DNA of 24,267 nucleotides from a virus. This document shows positions 1-4,682 of the stretch, in pieces. The position numbers and the translations under genes are program-made. Below the pieces are notes generated by a model. The model had not been told where the DNA came from. It saw only the letters and a list, made by a program, of their open reading frames with translations, and searched no databases. The stretch covers positions 1 to 24,267 of the IMG/VR virus record IMGVR_UViG_3300004369_000143; one strand, given 5' to 3'. Within the stretch, counting starts at the first letter, position 1; each line of letters starts with the position of its first letter.

Positions 1-113
1 TCCATCGCCCAAGCGGGCACAGGCCCATGCGCCCTGACATGCTCCAGGATGCGGTGCCGGGTGACGCCGTAGCCCGCCTTTGGGCCGCTGGATGGGATCG
101 GGTGCTCTTTCAT
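1..113 (-). CDS. Small early phage protein, C-terminus cut by window edge
   Basis: The ATG at 113 overlaps the stop of the upstream gene by four bases (ATGA), the same coupling used by the preceding genes of this operon. The visible 37 residues begin MKEHPIPSSGPKAGYG and continue through a basic amphipathic stretch (RHRILEHVRAHG) that resembles one helix of a small DNA-binding domain, but too little is visible to name a fold. The gene runs off the left end. The start is well supported by overlap with gene 110-268; function is unknown. Confidence 0.6.
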   Translation of the reverse strand, partial: MKEHPIPSSGPKAGYGVTRHRILEHVRAHGPVPAWAM

Positions 114-268
114 CCCACCCACCACATAGCTGCCCCTACAGCAGTCAGCACGCCAACGACCATGCCGATGCAGCAGGCGAGTCCGATGACAAAGGTAGGC
201 CATGAGCGGTCAGCTTCAAGCTGGCGCAGTTTGGCGATCTGCTCGCCGTGTTTGATGTTGAGGCTCAT
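110..268 (-). CDS. Small single-span membrane protein
   Basis: A 52-residue ORF with ATG at 268 preceded by a strong GGGAGGTG ribosome binding site four bases upstream. The first 22 residues are polar and charged (IAKLRQLEADR); residues 24-48 are one hydrophobic segment (FVIGLACCIGMVVGVLTAVG), ending WWVG. The expected topology is one membrane span with a short N-terminal polar arm. Both ends overlap neighbours by four bases, so it is translated as part of the chain 1173-1. The family is not recognised; it could be a phage membrane effector or superinfection-type protein, but nothing in the sequence proves this. Confidence 0.7.
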   Translation of the reverse strand: MSLNIKHGEQIAKLRQLEADRSWPTFVIGLACCIGMVVGVLTAVGAAMWWVG

Positions 269-609
269 TCCGCACCTCCCGGCTTGTGGTTGGCGATGGC
301 GCGGTAGAGGGGCACGGGGCAGTCCTTCTCGTGGGCGATTGGGTTAGCCTCAAGTGCCTTCGCCCTCTCTGCGGCCAGTGCGTCGCGGTACGCCTGCTCA
401 TAGGTGCAGTGGAAGCAATAGACGCTATCGGCCTCGGTAAGGACCGTGTGCTCTGCCGCCTGCTGTAGCGCCTCACGGATGATTCGCCATGTATCGGCGG
501 GAATCTTCACCCCAAAGATTTCGCCGTTCATGATCGTGAGCTCACGCGGGTTTTTGTAAGCGTTCAGTGCCTCCAACACCCGCTCGGTATCTGCTTGCGT
601 CAGGCTCAC
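265..609 (-). CDS. Hypothetical early phage protein with CxxC motif
   Basis: A 114-residue protein. I chose the GTG at 609 because GGAGGGG lies five bases upstream and the GTGA overlaps the previous stop by four bases; a longer reading up to 903 only repeats neighbouring genes out of frame. The sequence is helix-rich and moderately acidic, with a YCFHC motif (Cys65/Cys68) and a third Cys at about 97, which could bind metal. N-terminal residues 1-20 look like a short amphipathic helix. No family recognised; probable soluble early protein in the leftward accessory operon. Confidence 0.75.
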   Translation of the reverse strand: MSLTQADTERVLEALNAYKNPRELTIMNGEIFGVKIPADTWRIIREALQQAAEHTVLTEADSVYCFHCTYEQAYRDALAAERAKALEANPIAHEKDCPVPLYRAIANHKPGGAE

Positions 610-797
610 TTGCGCCCCTCCAGCATCGCGTCCAGCCGCAGATAGCCATCCGTGCTGGGGTTGTGGGAGTAGCCCGCACTGAAAGGCGGGAACGCCTTGC
701 CATCCGGCTTGGCGCGCATGATCTGGCCGCCCTTGGCCCGGAACCGCTTCAGCGCGGCGTCGATTTCTTCGCGGGTGATGTGCTTGCGAATTTTCAT
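606..797 (-). CDS. Hypothetical small basic phage protein
   Basis: A 63-residue basic protein starting MKIRKHITREEIDAALKRF, so residues 8-25 are a likely helix, followed by an aromatic/glycine section (FPPFSAGYSHNPSTDGYLRL). ATG at 797 overlaps the upstream stop by four bases and TGA at 606 overlaps the next GTG start, so translation is probably coupled at both ends. The ribosome binding site is weak, fitting dependence on the upstream gene. No function can be assigned. Confidence 0.7.
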   Translation of the reverse strand: MKIRKHITREEIDAALKRFRAKGGQIMRAKPDGKAFPPFSAGYSHNPSTDGYLRLDAMLEGRK

Positions 798-940
798 CTG
801 TAGTACCCCGGCACGTCAGAGGTGATGATGATGCAGTTGACACAAGGCTCTGTTGCCTGCGCTTGCCCGCCCTCAAGACGGCACTGGAATTGGTAGCCGG
901 CAAGGGCTAGCAGCAAGGGCGCGAGCAGTGCCCATTTCAT
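794..940 (-). CDS. Small exported or membrane-anchored protein with signal-like N-terminus
   Basis: A 48-residue ORF starting MKWALLAPLLLALAG: one lysine, then an unbroken hydrophobic core of about 13 residues, typical of a signal peptide or signal anchor. The remaining 30 residues contain three cysteines (20, 33 and 36; the last two as CVNC). There is no lipobox cysteine just after the hydrophobic core, so it does not look like a classic Rz1 spanin lipoprotein. An AAGGAG ribosome binding site lies eight bases before the ATG, and both ends overlap neighbours by four bases. It probably acts at or beyond the inner membrane. Confidence 0.65.
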   Translation of the reverse strand: MKWALLAPLLLALAGYQFQCRLEGGQAQATEPCVNCIIITSDVPGYYR

Positions 941-1173
941 GACTGCTTCTCCTTGCTGGCCCCCTTGGCCCCCATGGCTTGCCTGAGCAGTTCTGCGGCT
1001 TCCTCTTGTTGGAATCGGCGGATCATTGGTCGCTCACTCGGTAAATCGGTGCTCATGTTTCCGTGGTAAAAGAGCCGCGCGGGGTGGGATGCTTGAGGCG
1101 CACACCAAAGAACACCCCACCCCGTGCGGGCCGCGGCCTTCCGAATTGGCCGCTGGTTACGCCGCCCTTCCAT
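937..1173 (-). CDS. Hypothetical phage protein with two possible starts
   Basis: The C-terminal part (MSTDLPSERP onward, from ATG at 1056) is protein-like and helical, with QQEEAAELLRQAMGAKG. An in-frame ATG at 1173 has a much better ribosome binding site (GGAGGGG, six bases away) than the ATG at 1056 and leaves only a 29-base gap from the upstream gene, so I use 1173 (78 residues). The extra N-terminal 39 residues are Arg/Trp/Cys-rich and could instead be leader DNA; a 39-residue form is the alternative. The stop overlaps the next ATG by four bases. Function unknown. Confidence 0.5.
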   Translation of the reverse strand: MEGRRNQRPIRKAAARTGWGVLWCAPQASHPARLFYHGNMSTDLPSERPMIRRFQQEEAAELLRQAMGAKGASKEKQS

Positions 1174-1202
1174 GGGCAGCCCCTCCGTGGAGCTCCTTCA
1201 CG

Positions 1203-1673
1203 TTAAGCATCCCAGAACAGCCGCATGATGTGCGGGCGTGCCCACTTGTTCAGGTAGGAGAAAGGCCCAGCGCCGGACGTGTCGGACTCCGTTGCGAAAA
1301 GCGCCTCAATCTCGACGGTGCGGCCACACTTTGTGATGGCCACCATCGCGTCGAGTGCCAAAATTCGGAGCCCTTGACCGAATTCAGAGCCCCCCAGCCC
1401 GTCCGCAGGCGGCATGTGCAGCGCGGCAGAATCGGCGAGCCGGTAAAGCTGATCGCACATGGCGGCGCGCACTTCCTGCCAGTGAACAGAAAGGGCCGCT
1501 GCCTGCGCTTGCCGGGCGCGCTGGCGGGCAATGAGGGGCTCTGCGATGGCTTCATTCAACACAGCGTTCATCAGCGTGTTATCGCTAATGTGGTAGTGCG
1601 GCTGCTCGGCAGTGTGGTCGCTCACGTCCGTGCGTTCGGCGTATTCGACACGTGCCGGAATCGGGTTGGTCAT
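1203..1673 (-). CDS. Hypothetical early phage protein, 156 aa
   Basis: ATG at 1673 is preceded by GGAG eight bases upstream. The 156-residue protein has an acidic/polar N-terminus (EYAERTDVSDHTAEQPHYH), a long alanine-rich helical middle (about 40-85), and an aromatic C-terminus (YLNKWARPHIMRLFWDA). No membrane segment, catalytic motif or known fold is evident. It lies directly downstream of the ribbon-helix-helix gene (33-base gap) and is probably cotranscribed with it. The long plus-strand ORF across it is antisense and lacks protein-like features. Confidence 0.75.
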   Translation of the reverse strand: MTNPIPARVEYAERTDVSDHTAEQPHYHISDNTLMNAVLNEAIAEPLIARQRARQAQAAALSVHWQEVRAAMCDQLYRLADSAALHMPPADGLGGSEFGQGLRILALDAMVAITKCGRTVEIEALFATESDTSGAGPFSYLNKWARPHIMRLFWDA

Positions 1674-1706
1674 GCCGGGTGCTCCAGAATGGGTGAAGTG
1701 CGGGGG

Positions 1707-1892
1707 CTAGGCGGCGCTGTTGCCCGCCTTCTCCTGCCGCCAGGCAGCAATGCCGCGAATGGCTGCGGCCACCACTGCGTTCTGAAAGGAGGGGCGCAAG
1801 TCTTCTTTCTGAAACTGCTCAATCGCCCCTGCCACATCCGGCGGGAACTCGATGGTTTGCCGCTTGGCTTTTGTGGTATCGTTTGCGTCCAT
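1707..1892 (-). CDS. Arc/MetJ-type ribbon-helix-helix transcriptional regulator
   Basis: A 61-residue protein with a strand-like segment RQTIEFP (about 15-21), a first helix DVAGAIEQFQKE, a turn LRPSF, and a second helix QNAVVAAAIRGIAAW. This is the size and pattern of ribbon-helix-helix repressors, which bind DNA as dimers through the N-terminal strand. I chose ATG 1892 (GAGG six bases upstream) over the GTG at 1919, which would sit almost at the predicted transcript start. The gene heads a leftward operon, and a perfect palindrome overlaps its candidate promoter, so self-repression is likely. Family level is fairly secure; target DNA is inferred. Confidence 0.7.
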   Translation of the reverse strand: MDANDTTKAKRQTIEFPPDVAGAIEQFQKEDLRPSFQNAVVAAAIRGIAAWRQEKAGNSAA

Positions 1893-1920
1893 GCCGTGCC
1901 TCGGTGTGTTGTTATTCACT

Positions 1921-1933
1921 GTCTGTCACAGAC
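1921..1933. promoter_or_regulatory. 13-bp palindrome, candidate operator
   Basis: GTCTGT and ACAGAC are perfect 6-bp inverted arms around one central base. The site overlaps the -10 region and predicted start of the minus-strand promoter, immediately upstream of the ribbon-helix-helix gene, and lies between that gene and the divergent plus-strand ORFs. Position and symmetry fit a repressor operator; binding is inferred. Confidence 0.5.
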
Positions 1934-1960
1934 TCTACTAGCCAAAAGTAGGAGAATCAA
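1932..1960 (-). promoter_or_regulatory. Candidate sigma70-type promoter for the ribbon-helix-helix operon
   Basis: On the minus strand a TTGATT -35 element (1955-1960) is followed by 17 bases and TAGAGT (-10, 1932-1937). Transcription would start near 1925, about 33 bases before the chosen ATG at 1892. The -10 overlaps the palindrome at 1921-1933. Confidence 0.5.
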
Positions 1961-2074
1961 ATTGTTTTAGGCGGTAGGGAGAAAATACTTTCCGAACTGG
2001 CTGATCGAATAGAGGAATTACGCGGGTTCTACGATCCGTCACAGAATGGCGCGGATCGCGGCGAAGTTGGGTAA
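1961..2074 (+). pseudogene. Plus-strand ORF without a normal start, possible remnant
   Basis: This frame reads 37 protein-like residues, including ILSELADRIEELRGFYDP, then TAA at 2072. No ATG, GTG or TTG is available in frame after the upstream TAG; the only well-placed codon behind AGGAG (about six bases) is ATT at 1961. It may be the front of a decayed gene whose later parts lie in other frames at 2101-2324, or a gene using a rare ATT start. Charge pattern and helix periodicity argue against pure chance, but evidence is limited. Confidence 0.3.
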
Positions 2075-2100
2075 TATAGAACCTGAACAACGAGGATGTG

Positions 2101-2262
2101 ATGAGCGTTGACATTTTTGACTTTATGCAAAACCGTAATGGATATGGCTGTGACATTATGCGGGAGTATGTAAATATCGCCTGGGAGCGCTTACACAAGT
2201 ATCGTGCTGGAACTCTGCGCACGCGCCCAATGGATCGACCCATATATGAACCGAACAGCTGA
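2101..2262 (+). CDS. Small plus-strand hypothetical protein, 53 aa
   Basis: ATG at 2101 has a good ribosome binding site (CGAGG, five bases upstream). The 53 residues (MSVDIFDFMQNRNGYG, then IMREYVNIAWERLHKYRAG) look like a real folded protein: a mixed acidic/aromatic start, one amphipathic helix, and a Pro/Arg-rich tail. It reads opposite to all surrounding phage genes and the DNA is AT-richer than its neighbours. The stop TGA shares one base with the next ATG. No family recognised. The minus-strand ORF over the same DNA lacks a ribosome binding site and is poor in acidic residues, so I favour the plus strand. Confidence 0.6.
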   Translation: MSVDIFDFMQNRNGYGCDIMREYVNIAWERLHKYRAGTLRTRPMDRPIYEPNS

Positions 2263-2324
2263 TGCAAGTCGTTGAAGAATACTCTCACCGGTTGGGGCGT
2301 GAAGCCTTGAACAAGTGTGAATAG
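2262..2324 (+). CDS. Very short coupled plus-strand ORF, 20 aa
   Basis: ATG at 2262 shares its A with the TGA of the 53-residue gene (TGATG), a common coupling arrangement. The product would be MQVVEEYSHRLGREALNKCE, a plausible amphipathic helix. At 20 residues it could equally be the C-terminal remnant of the preceding gene after a frameshift. It is followed by a terminator-like structure, which marks the end of this small plus-strand unit. Confidence 0.35.
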   Translation: MQVVEEYSHRLGREALNKCE

Positions 2325-2338
2325 ACACAAGCACACCG

Positions 2339-2404
2339 CCAAGGGTTTCGATCCTTGGTCGCAGGCCCCATGGTCCTTCGGGAATATGGGGCCTTGCCAT
2401 TTTT
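2339..2404 (+). terminator. Tandem hairpins plus T-run, rho-independent terminator
   Basis: A 6-bp stem (CCAAGG/CCTTGG, 2339-2358) is followed by a perfect 8-bp stem GGCCCCAT/ATGGGGCC (2364-2393). The second loop contains a TCC-TTCG-GGA inner hairpin with a stable UUCG tetraloop. A T-run occurs at 2400-2404, seven bases beyond the stem. The T-run lies on the plus-strand 3' side only, so it would end the short plus-strand operon just before the convergent leftward gene ending at 2512. Confidence 0.6.
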
Positions 2405-2437
2405 GAGGTGCCCTGTGTCAGTTCTCTGCATAGGACC

Positions 2438-2450
2438 CTTTGATTCAAAG
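2438..2450. repeat. Short palindrome in the convergent intergenic region
   Basis: CTTTGA and TCAAAG flank one central T. It lies between the plus-strand terminator and the end of the leftward gene at 2512; it may add to transcription termination on the minus strand, but there is no T-run. I see nothing else in 2405-2511. Confidence 0.25.
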
Positions 2451-2511
2451 AACCAGGCCGAAAGCGTCCTGTCCTATCTTTCTTGCAGGCTAACACGACT
2501 TTGTTCTGCCA

Positions 2512-2715
2512 TCACTCTCCTTCCGGTTTGACCGGCAAGCGTGGAATCTTGCCCGTGGAATAGATTCGCAGCAGCGTCGCGACCGCCCCCATCACGGCAG
2601 TACGGCCAGACTCGTAGGAATAGACCGTATGTCTGCTGAGATTGAGCATGTAGGCCGCATCGGGCACGCTCCAGCCCAGGGCCTTGCGTGCTGCACGGAA
2701 TTGAGCGCCGGTCAT
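2512..2715 (-). CDS. Small XRE-family helix-turn-helix protein
   Basis: A 67-residue protein whose first 55 residues match the helix-turn-helix pattern of Cro/CI-like proteins: FRAARKALGWSVPDAAYML, then LSRHTVYSYESGR, then a last hydrophobic helix (VATLLRIY). The turn and recognition helix are LSRHTVYSYESG. It should bind DNA, probably as a dimer. ATG 2715 overlaps the previous stop by four bases, with AAGG seven bases upstream. It is the last gene of the leftward early cluster 3961-2512. Whether it is a Cro-like control protein or an antitoxin-like regulator cannot be decided; no partner toxin is visible. Confidence 0.75.
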   Translation of the reverse strand: MTGAQFRAARKALGWSVPDAAYMLNLSRHTVYSYESGRTAVMGAVATLLRIYSTGKIPRLPVKPEGE

Positions 2716-3050
2716 TGGTCAGCCTTTGGTGTGAGCAGGGCTAGGGCTTGATGCCTCCAGCTTAAGATTTCAAGGCGCTCATCTCGGACAAGTCGGCCTT
2801 CTCCTGGTCGGACCCTGCCCACGTTATCGTAAAACTCCACCATCATCTCCAGCGCCTGCCTTGCAGCCTCAAGCGCCTTTTCCGGGTCCTCCAGCCCAGC
2901 GCATGCGTTGACGCAGGAAAGCACACGGTCACGGTTTGCGTCGCGTCTCTCGGTTGGGGCGAAGGTGGCGATCAGGTTGCCGTCAGCATCGGTCAATGCT
3001 GATACGCCCTTGTCTTGCCAGAACTCTGGACTGTGGTGCTGCTTGCTCAT
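2712..3050 (-). CDS. Conserved-type early phage protein, 112 aa
   Basis: ATG 3050 with GAGG four bases upstream; the start overlaps the stop of a 40-residue gene and the end overlaps the helix-turn-helix gene, both by four bases. The pattern 'residue, ALTDADGNLIATF, RRDANRDRVLSCVNACAGL, then helix' resembles small accessory proteins common in phages of GC-rich proteobacteria: a beta-like N-terminus followed by two helices (about 40-75 and 90-108). No catalytic motif seen; function unknown. Confidence 0.75.
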   Translation of the reverse strand: MSKQHHSPEFWQDKGVSALTDADGNLIATFAPTERRDANRDRVLSCVNACAGLEDPEKALEAARQALEMMVEFYDNVGRVRPGEGRLVRDERLEILSWRHQALALLTPKADQ

Positions 3051-3169
3051 TCTGCCTCACTGAGTGCAGGGTGATTCGCTTCGATCATGCCAATTCCCGG
3101 AACCCGCCGAGCCGGTGCCCTGATGTCACTGCTACCCATATCCAGACCGCTGGAGCTGGGCAGCGTCAC
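3047..3169 (-). CDS. Very small early phage ORF, 40 aa
   Basis: This ORF begins at GTG 3169 (or ATG 3139, giving 30 residues) and stops at a TGA that overlaps the ATG of the next gene by four bases. The translation (GSSDIRAPARRVPGIGMIEANHPALSEAE tail, quoted in parts: RAPARRVPGIG and NHPALSEAE) looks like a genuine small phage protein, with a basic proline-rich middle and acidic end. It fills most of the 131-base gap after the zinc-ribbon gene. The ribosome binding site is weak at both candidate starts. Confidence 0.5.
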   Translation of the reverse strand: MTLPSSSGLDMGSSDIRAPARRVPGIGMIEANHPALSEAE

Positions 3170-3181
3170 GTCAGGCCGGGA

Positions 3182-3610
3182 TCATGGTCTTCCCCCTTGG
3201 TAGTAGCGCTGCCGCAAGGCCGCCAAGTCCTGGCAAGATTCCCGTAGCATCGTCCGGCAAGCCGCGGCGTGGTACCGCTCGCGGATCATCTGGCGGAGCT
3301 CCTTCATGTGCCGCAGCATCCGCCCTCGCTTGGCCACGTAAAGCCACCTGTTCCGCTTCGGCTTCAATGCGCTACACGGCAAGCACGATCCTTCACCCAT
3401 GACGCCAGGTGCGAAAGCGCGCTCTATGCCGGTACCGTGGCACCGTGGGCATTCAGGCCGCAGCGTTTCAAACCGTGCGCCGTAGTCTTCCGTGTAGCCC
3501 TTGATCTGATCCATGTAGGACGGGCCACCAATCACACAGCCATCCGCATCCGTCACAGGCTTGTTCGGTATCTCGACAATCGTGCCCAAGGCTTTGTGCT
3601 GCAGGTACAT
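3182..3610 (-). CDS. Zinc-ribbon hypothetical early phage protein
   Basis: A 142-residue protein with two CxxC pairs: Cys54-Pro-Arg-Cys57 within CPRCHGTG and Cys76-Leu-Pro-Cys79. CxxCxGxG-type knuckles like this resemble the zinc-binding repeat of DnaJ and are common in small phage DNA-associated proteins. The C-terminal half is strongly basic (KPKRNRWLYVAKRGRMLRH) and probably binds nucleic acid. ATG 3610 lies behind a run of seven G on the minus strand (GGGGGGGAT) that serves as ribosome binding site. Four cysteines spaced for one zinc ion are visible; function beyond that is inferred. Confidence 0.7.
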   Translation of the reverse strand: MYLQHKALGTIVEIPNKPVTDADGCVIGGPSYMDQIKGYTEDYGARFETLRPECPRCHGTGIERAFAPGVMGEGSCLPCSALKPKRNRWLYVAKRGRMLRHMKELRQMIRERYHAAACRTMLRESCQDLAALRQRYYQGGRP

Positions 3611-3665
3611 CGCTCTATCCCCCCCAAGTGTGTTGAGTTGTTATTCCGGAGTCCATCGCTCCATC

Positions 3666-3690
3666 GTGCCTACCGCCTGCTGATAGGCAC
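3666..3690. repeat. Perfect 7-bp hairpin between two early genes
   Basis: GTGCCTA and TAGGCAC form a perfect stem around an 11-base loop in the gap between genes 3704-3961 and 3182-3610. No T-run follows on either strand, so it is more likely an RNA processing, stability or protein-binding element than a terminator. Confidence 0.4.
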
Positions 3691-3703
3691 TGTGCAGGGA
3701 TGG

Positions 3704-3961
3704 CTAGGCAGCTTGGAGTTTCTTCAACGCACTGCGCACAGCAGTCAGATTGATCTTGTCTAGGTCGATACCGTCGCCAGTCTCGTAGTCCATCACAAAG
3801 CCGTGGTCACGCTCATAGCTGCGGAAAAGCACCACGCCGTAACGCTCGCCATAGGGCCGGATGTTGATCTGCTTTCCTATGGCACTGTCATGCGTGGACA
3901 CTTCCCATTCGCTGCCCAGTTTGCTGGAGATAGCGTTTGCCTTTTCGCGGATGGTCTGCAT
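3704..3961 (-). CDS. Hypothetical early phage protein, 85 aa
   Basis: ATG 3961 has AAGGGG five bases upstream and a CA-rich leader shared with two other genes here. The 85-residue product has an N-terminal helix (IREKANAISSKLGSEW), a beta-like central part (KQINIRPYGERYGVVLFRS) and a last helix (LTAVRSALKKLQAA). It is compact and soluble-looking and is the first gene after the leftward promoter at 4061-4089, so it should be among the first expressed. No family recognised. Confidence 0.7.
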   Translation of the reverse strand: MQTIREKANAISSKLGSEWEVSTHDSAIGKQINIRPYGERYGVVLFRSYERDHGFVMDYETGDGIDLDKINLTAVRSALKKLQAA

Positions 3962-4060
3962 CGTTTCCCCTTGCGTTGTGTGTTGTTCACTTGACTTGCC
4001 TCTATCCTCTCACATTCTTTGTAGGATTGCAACACCTTGGATGAATTTTTATCCCTAGTT

Positions 4061-4089
4061 ATTACAGTGATATGGTTCTGTGTGGACAA
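4061..4089 (-). promoter_or_regulatory. Candidate sigma70 promoter for the leftward early genes
   Basis: On the minus strand TTGTCC (-35, 4084-4089) and TGTAAT (-10, 4061-4066) are separated by 17 bases in an AT-rich block. Predicted start is near 4054, about 90 bases ahead of ATG 3961. The -10 matches consensus at five of six positions, the -35 at four. Confidence 0.5.
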
Positions 4090-4112
4090 AAAAGTTTCAG
4101 CACACGTCAAAT
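4083..4112 (+). promoter_or_regulatory. Candidate divergent plus-strand promoter
   Basis: On the plus strand TGGACA (-35, 4083-4088, five of six consensus) is followed by 18 bases and TCAAAT (4107-4112, four of six). Its -35 lies on the same bases as the -35 of the leftward promoter, so the two could not be used by polymerase simultaneously. It would drive the plus-strand ORFs from about 4119. Confidence 0.35.
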
Positions 4113-4138
4113 AATTGATGCGCTGCGCCGTTAGGTTT

Positions 4139-4309
4139 ATGGTGGATGCAGACACTAGCACTGGAGGTGAGATTGACAAAGCAGAACCCTCCAGCACCTT
4201 GAGCGAAGAGGCCGAGCGGAATACAAGGGTGCTGGGCATATCGCTAGAAGCGATGATCATCTTTCCGGATGAGGGTGCGCCGGACTATGAACAACGCTTG
4301 GCAGAGTAG
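4139..4309 (+). CDS. Small acidic plus-strand hypothetical protein, 56 aa
   Basis: ATG 4139 opens a 56-residue acidic ORF (DADTSTGGEIDKAEPSSTLSEEAERN..., then LGISLEAMIIFPDEGAPDYE) ending TAG at 4307. Upstream AGG is close to the ATG and the ribosome binding site is modest. The composition (many Glu/Asp, one hydrophobic strand) is more natural than the overlapping minus-strand frame, which has almost no acidic residues. It is the first of two plus-strand ORFs in an AT-richer island, opposite to the phage late genes. No family recognised. Confidence 0.4.
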   Translation: MVDADTSTGGEIDKAEPSSTLSEEAERNTRVLGISLEAMIIFPDEGAPDYEQRLAE

Positions 4310-4319
4310 AGGGCTAAAT

Positions 4320-4682
4320 ATGAAAGGGGACATTGTAGTGAACAGCGGCAGTCATCCGCACTACGCTCAAGGCTTGTGGGATCACAGGCCAGAGGTGAGC
4401 GCCGATGAGGTAGACGCCAGGCCAAGCCTAGCCGATGAGCAGTGGGCTAGGTACGTCGGTCCTTATGAATGGTGCGCCGCTCTTGTTAGGGTGGCTGACG
4501 CCAGGGCCATAAGCCTGAGCAGCAGGGCTAGGCCACGGCCCGCAGCCGCTTCTCCAGCAGGGCTAGCTGTTCGCCTTGATCCGCCCGTATATGGCCATCA
4601 ATCCCCCTGCCGCTGTGCCCAACGCTGTAACAATGGTGCTGACCTCGCTCTCGCTGATGCCCAGTTGCGGGACCAGCGCTGA
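4320..4682 (+). CDS. Plus-strand hypothetical ORF running antisense into the lysis cassette
   Basis: ATG 4320 has AGAGGG six bases upstream, overlapping the stop region of the previous ORF, so the pair may be translated together. The first 75 residues look genuine (MKGDIVVNSGSHPHYAQG, then EQWARYVGPYEWCAALVRVADARA). From about residue 82 the frame is antisense to the holin-like gene, and its Pro/Ala/Arg/Cys-rich sequence looks like shadow translation. A likely reading is a gene whose true 3' end was lost at a mosaic junction near 4560. Convergent overlap is about 120 bases. Function unknown. Confidence 0.4.
   Translation: MKGDIVVNSGSHPHYAQGLWDHRPEVSADEVDARPSLADEQWARYVGPYEWCAALVRVADARAISLSSRARPRPAAASPAGLAVRLDPPVYGHQSPCRCAQRCNNGADLALADAQLRDQR
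4520..4566. repeat. 12-bp direct repeat after the lysis cassette
   Basis: CAGCAGGGCTAG occurs at 4520-4531 and again at 4555-4566, 35 bases apart; the second copy covers the TAG stop of the holin-like gene. Two copies bracketing the end of a cassette may mark a small duplication or a recombination scar. Confidence 0.4.

Noticed and set aside
265-903. Long 212-residue version of the 114-residue gene
   Set aside because: The first 98 residues are out-of-frame readings of genes 606-797 and 794-940; the GTG at 609 with GGAGGGG is a better start.
1026-1970. Long plus-strand ORF of 314 residues
   Set aside because: It is antisense to the 156-residue and ribbon-helix-helix genes, has no ribosome binding site, and its composition (Arg/Cys/Pro/His-rich) is typical of shadow frames in GC-rich DNA.
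2339-2395. tRNA-like TpsiC arm (GGTTTCGATCC) in the plus strand
   Set aside because: No acceptor, D or anticodon arms can be built around it; it is the loop of the first terminator hairpin.
1938-2496. Minus-strand ORFs of 134 and 101 residues over the plus-strand island
   Set aside because: No ribosome binding sites, few acidic residues, and the plus-strand reading gives better starts, coupling and a terminator. I keep some doubt about the segment starting MARPHIPEGPWG.
3877-4260. Minus-strand ORF of 127 residues
   Set aside because: Ser/Thr/Leu-rich without natural charge pattern, spans the promoter region and overlaps the well-supported gene at 3704-3961 out of frame.
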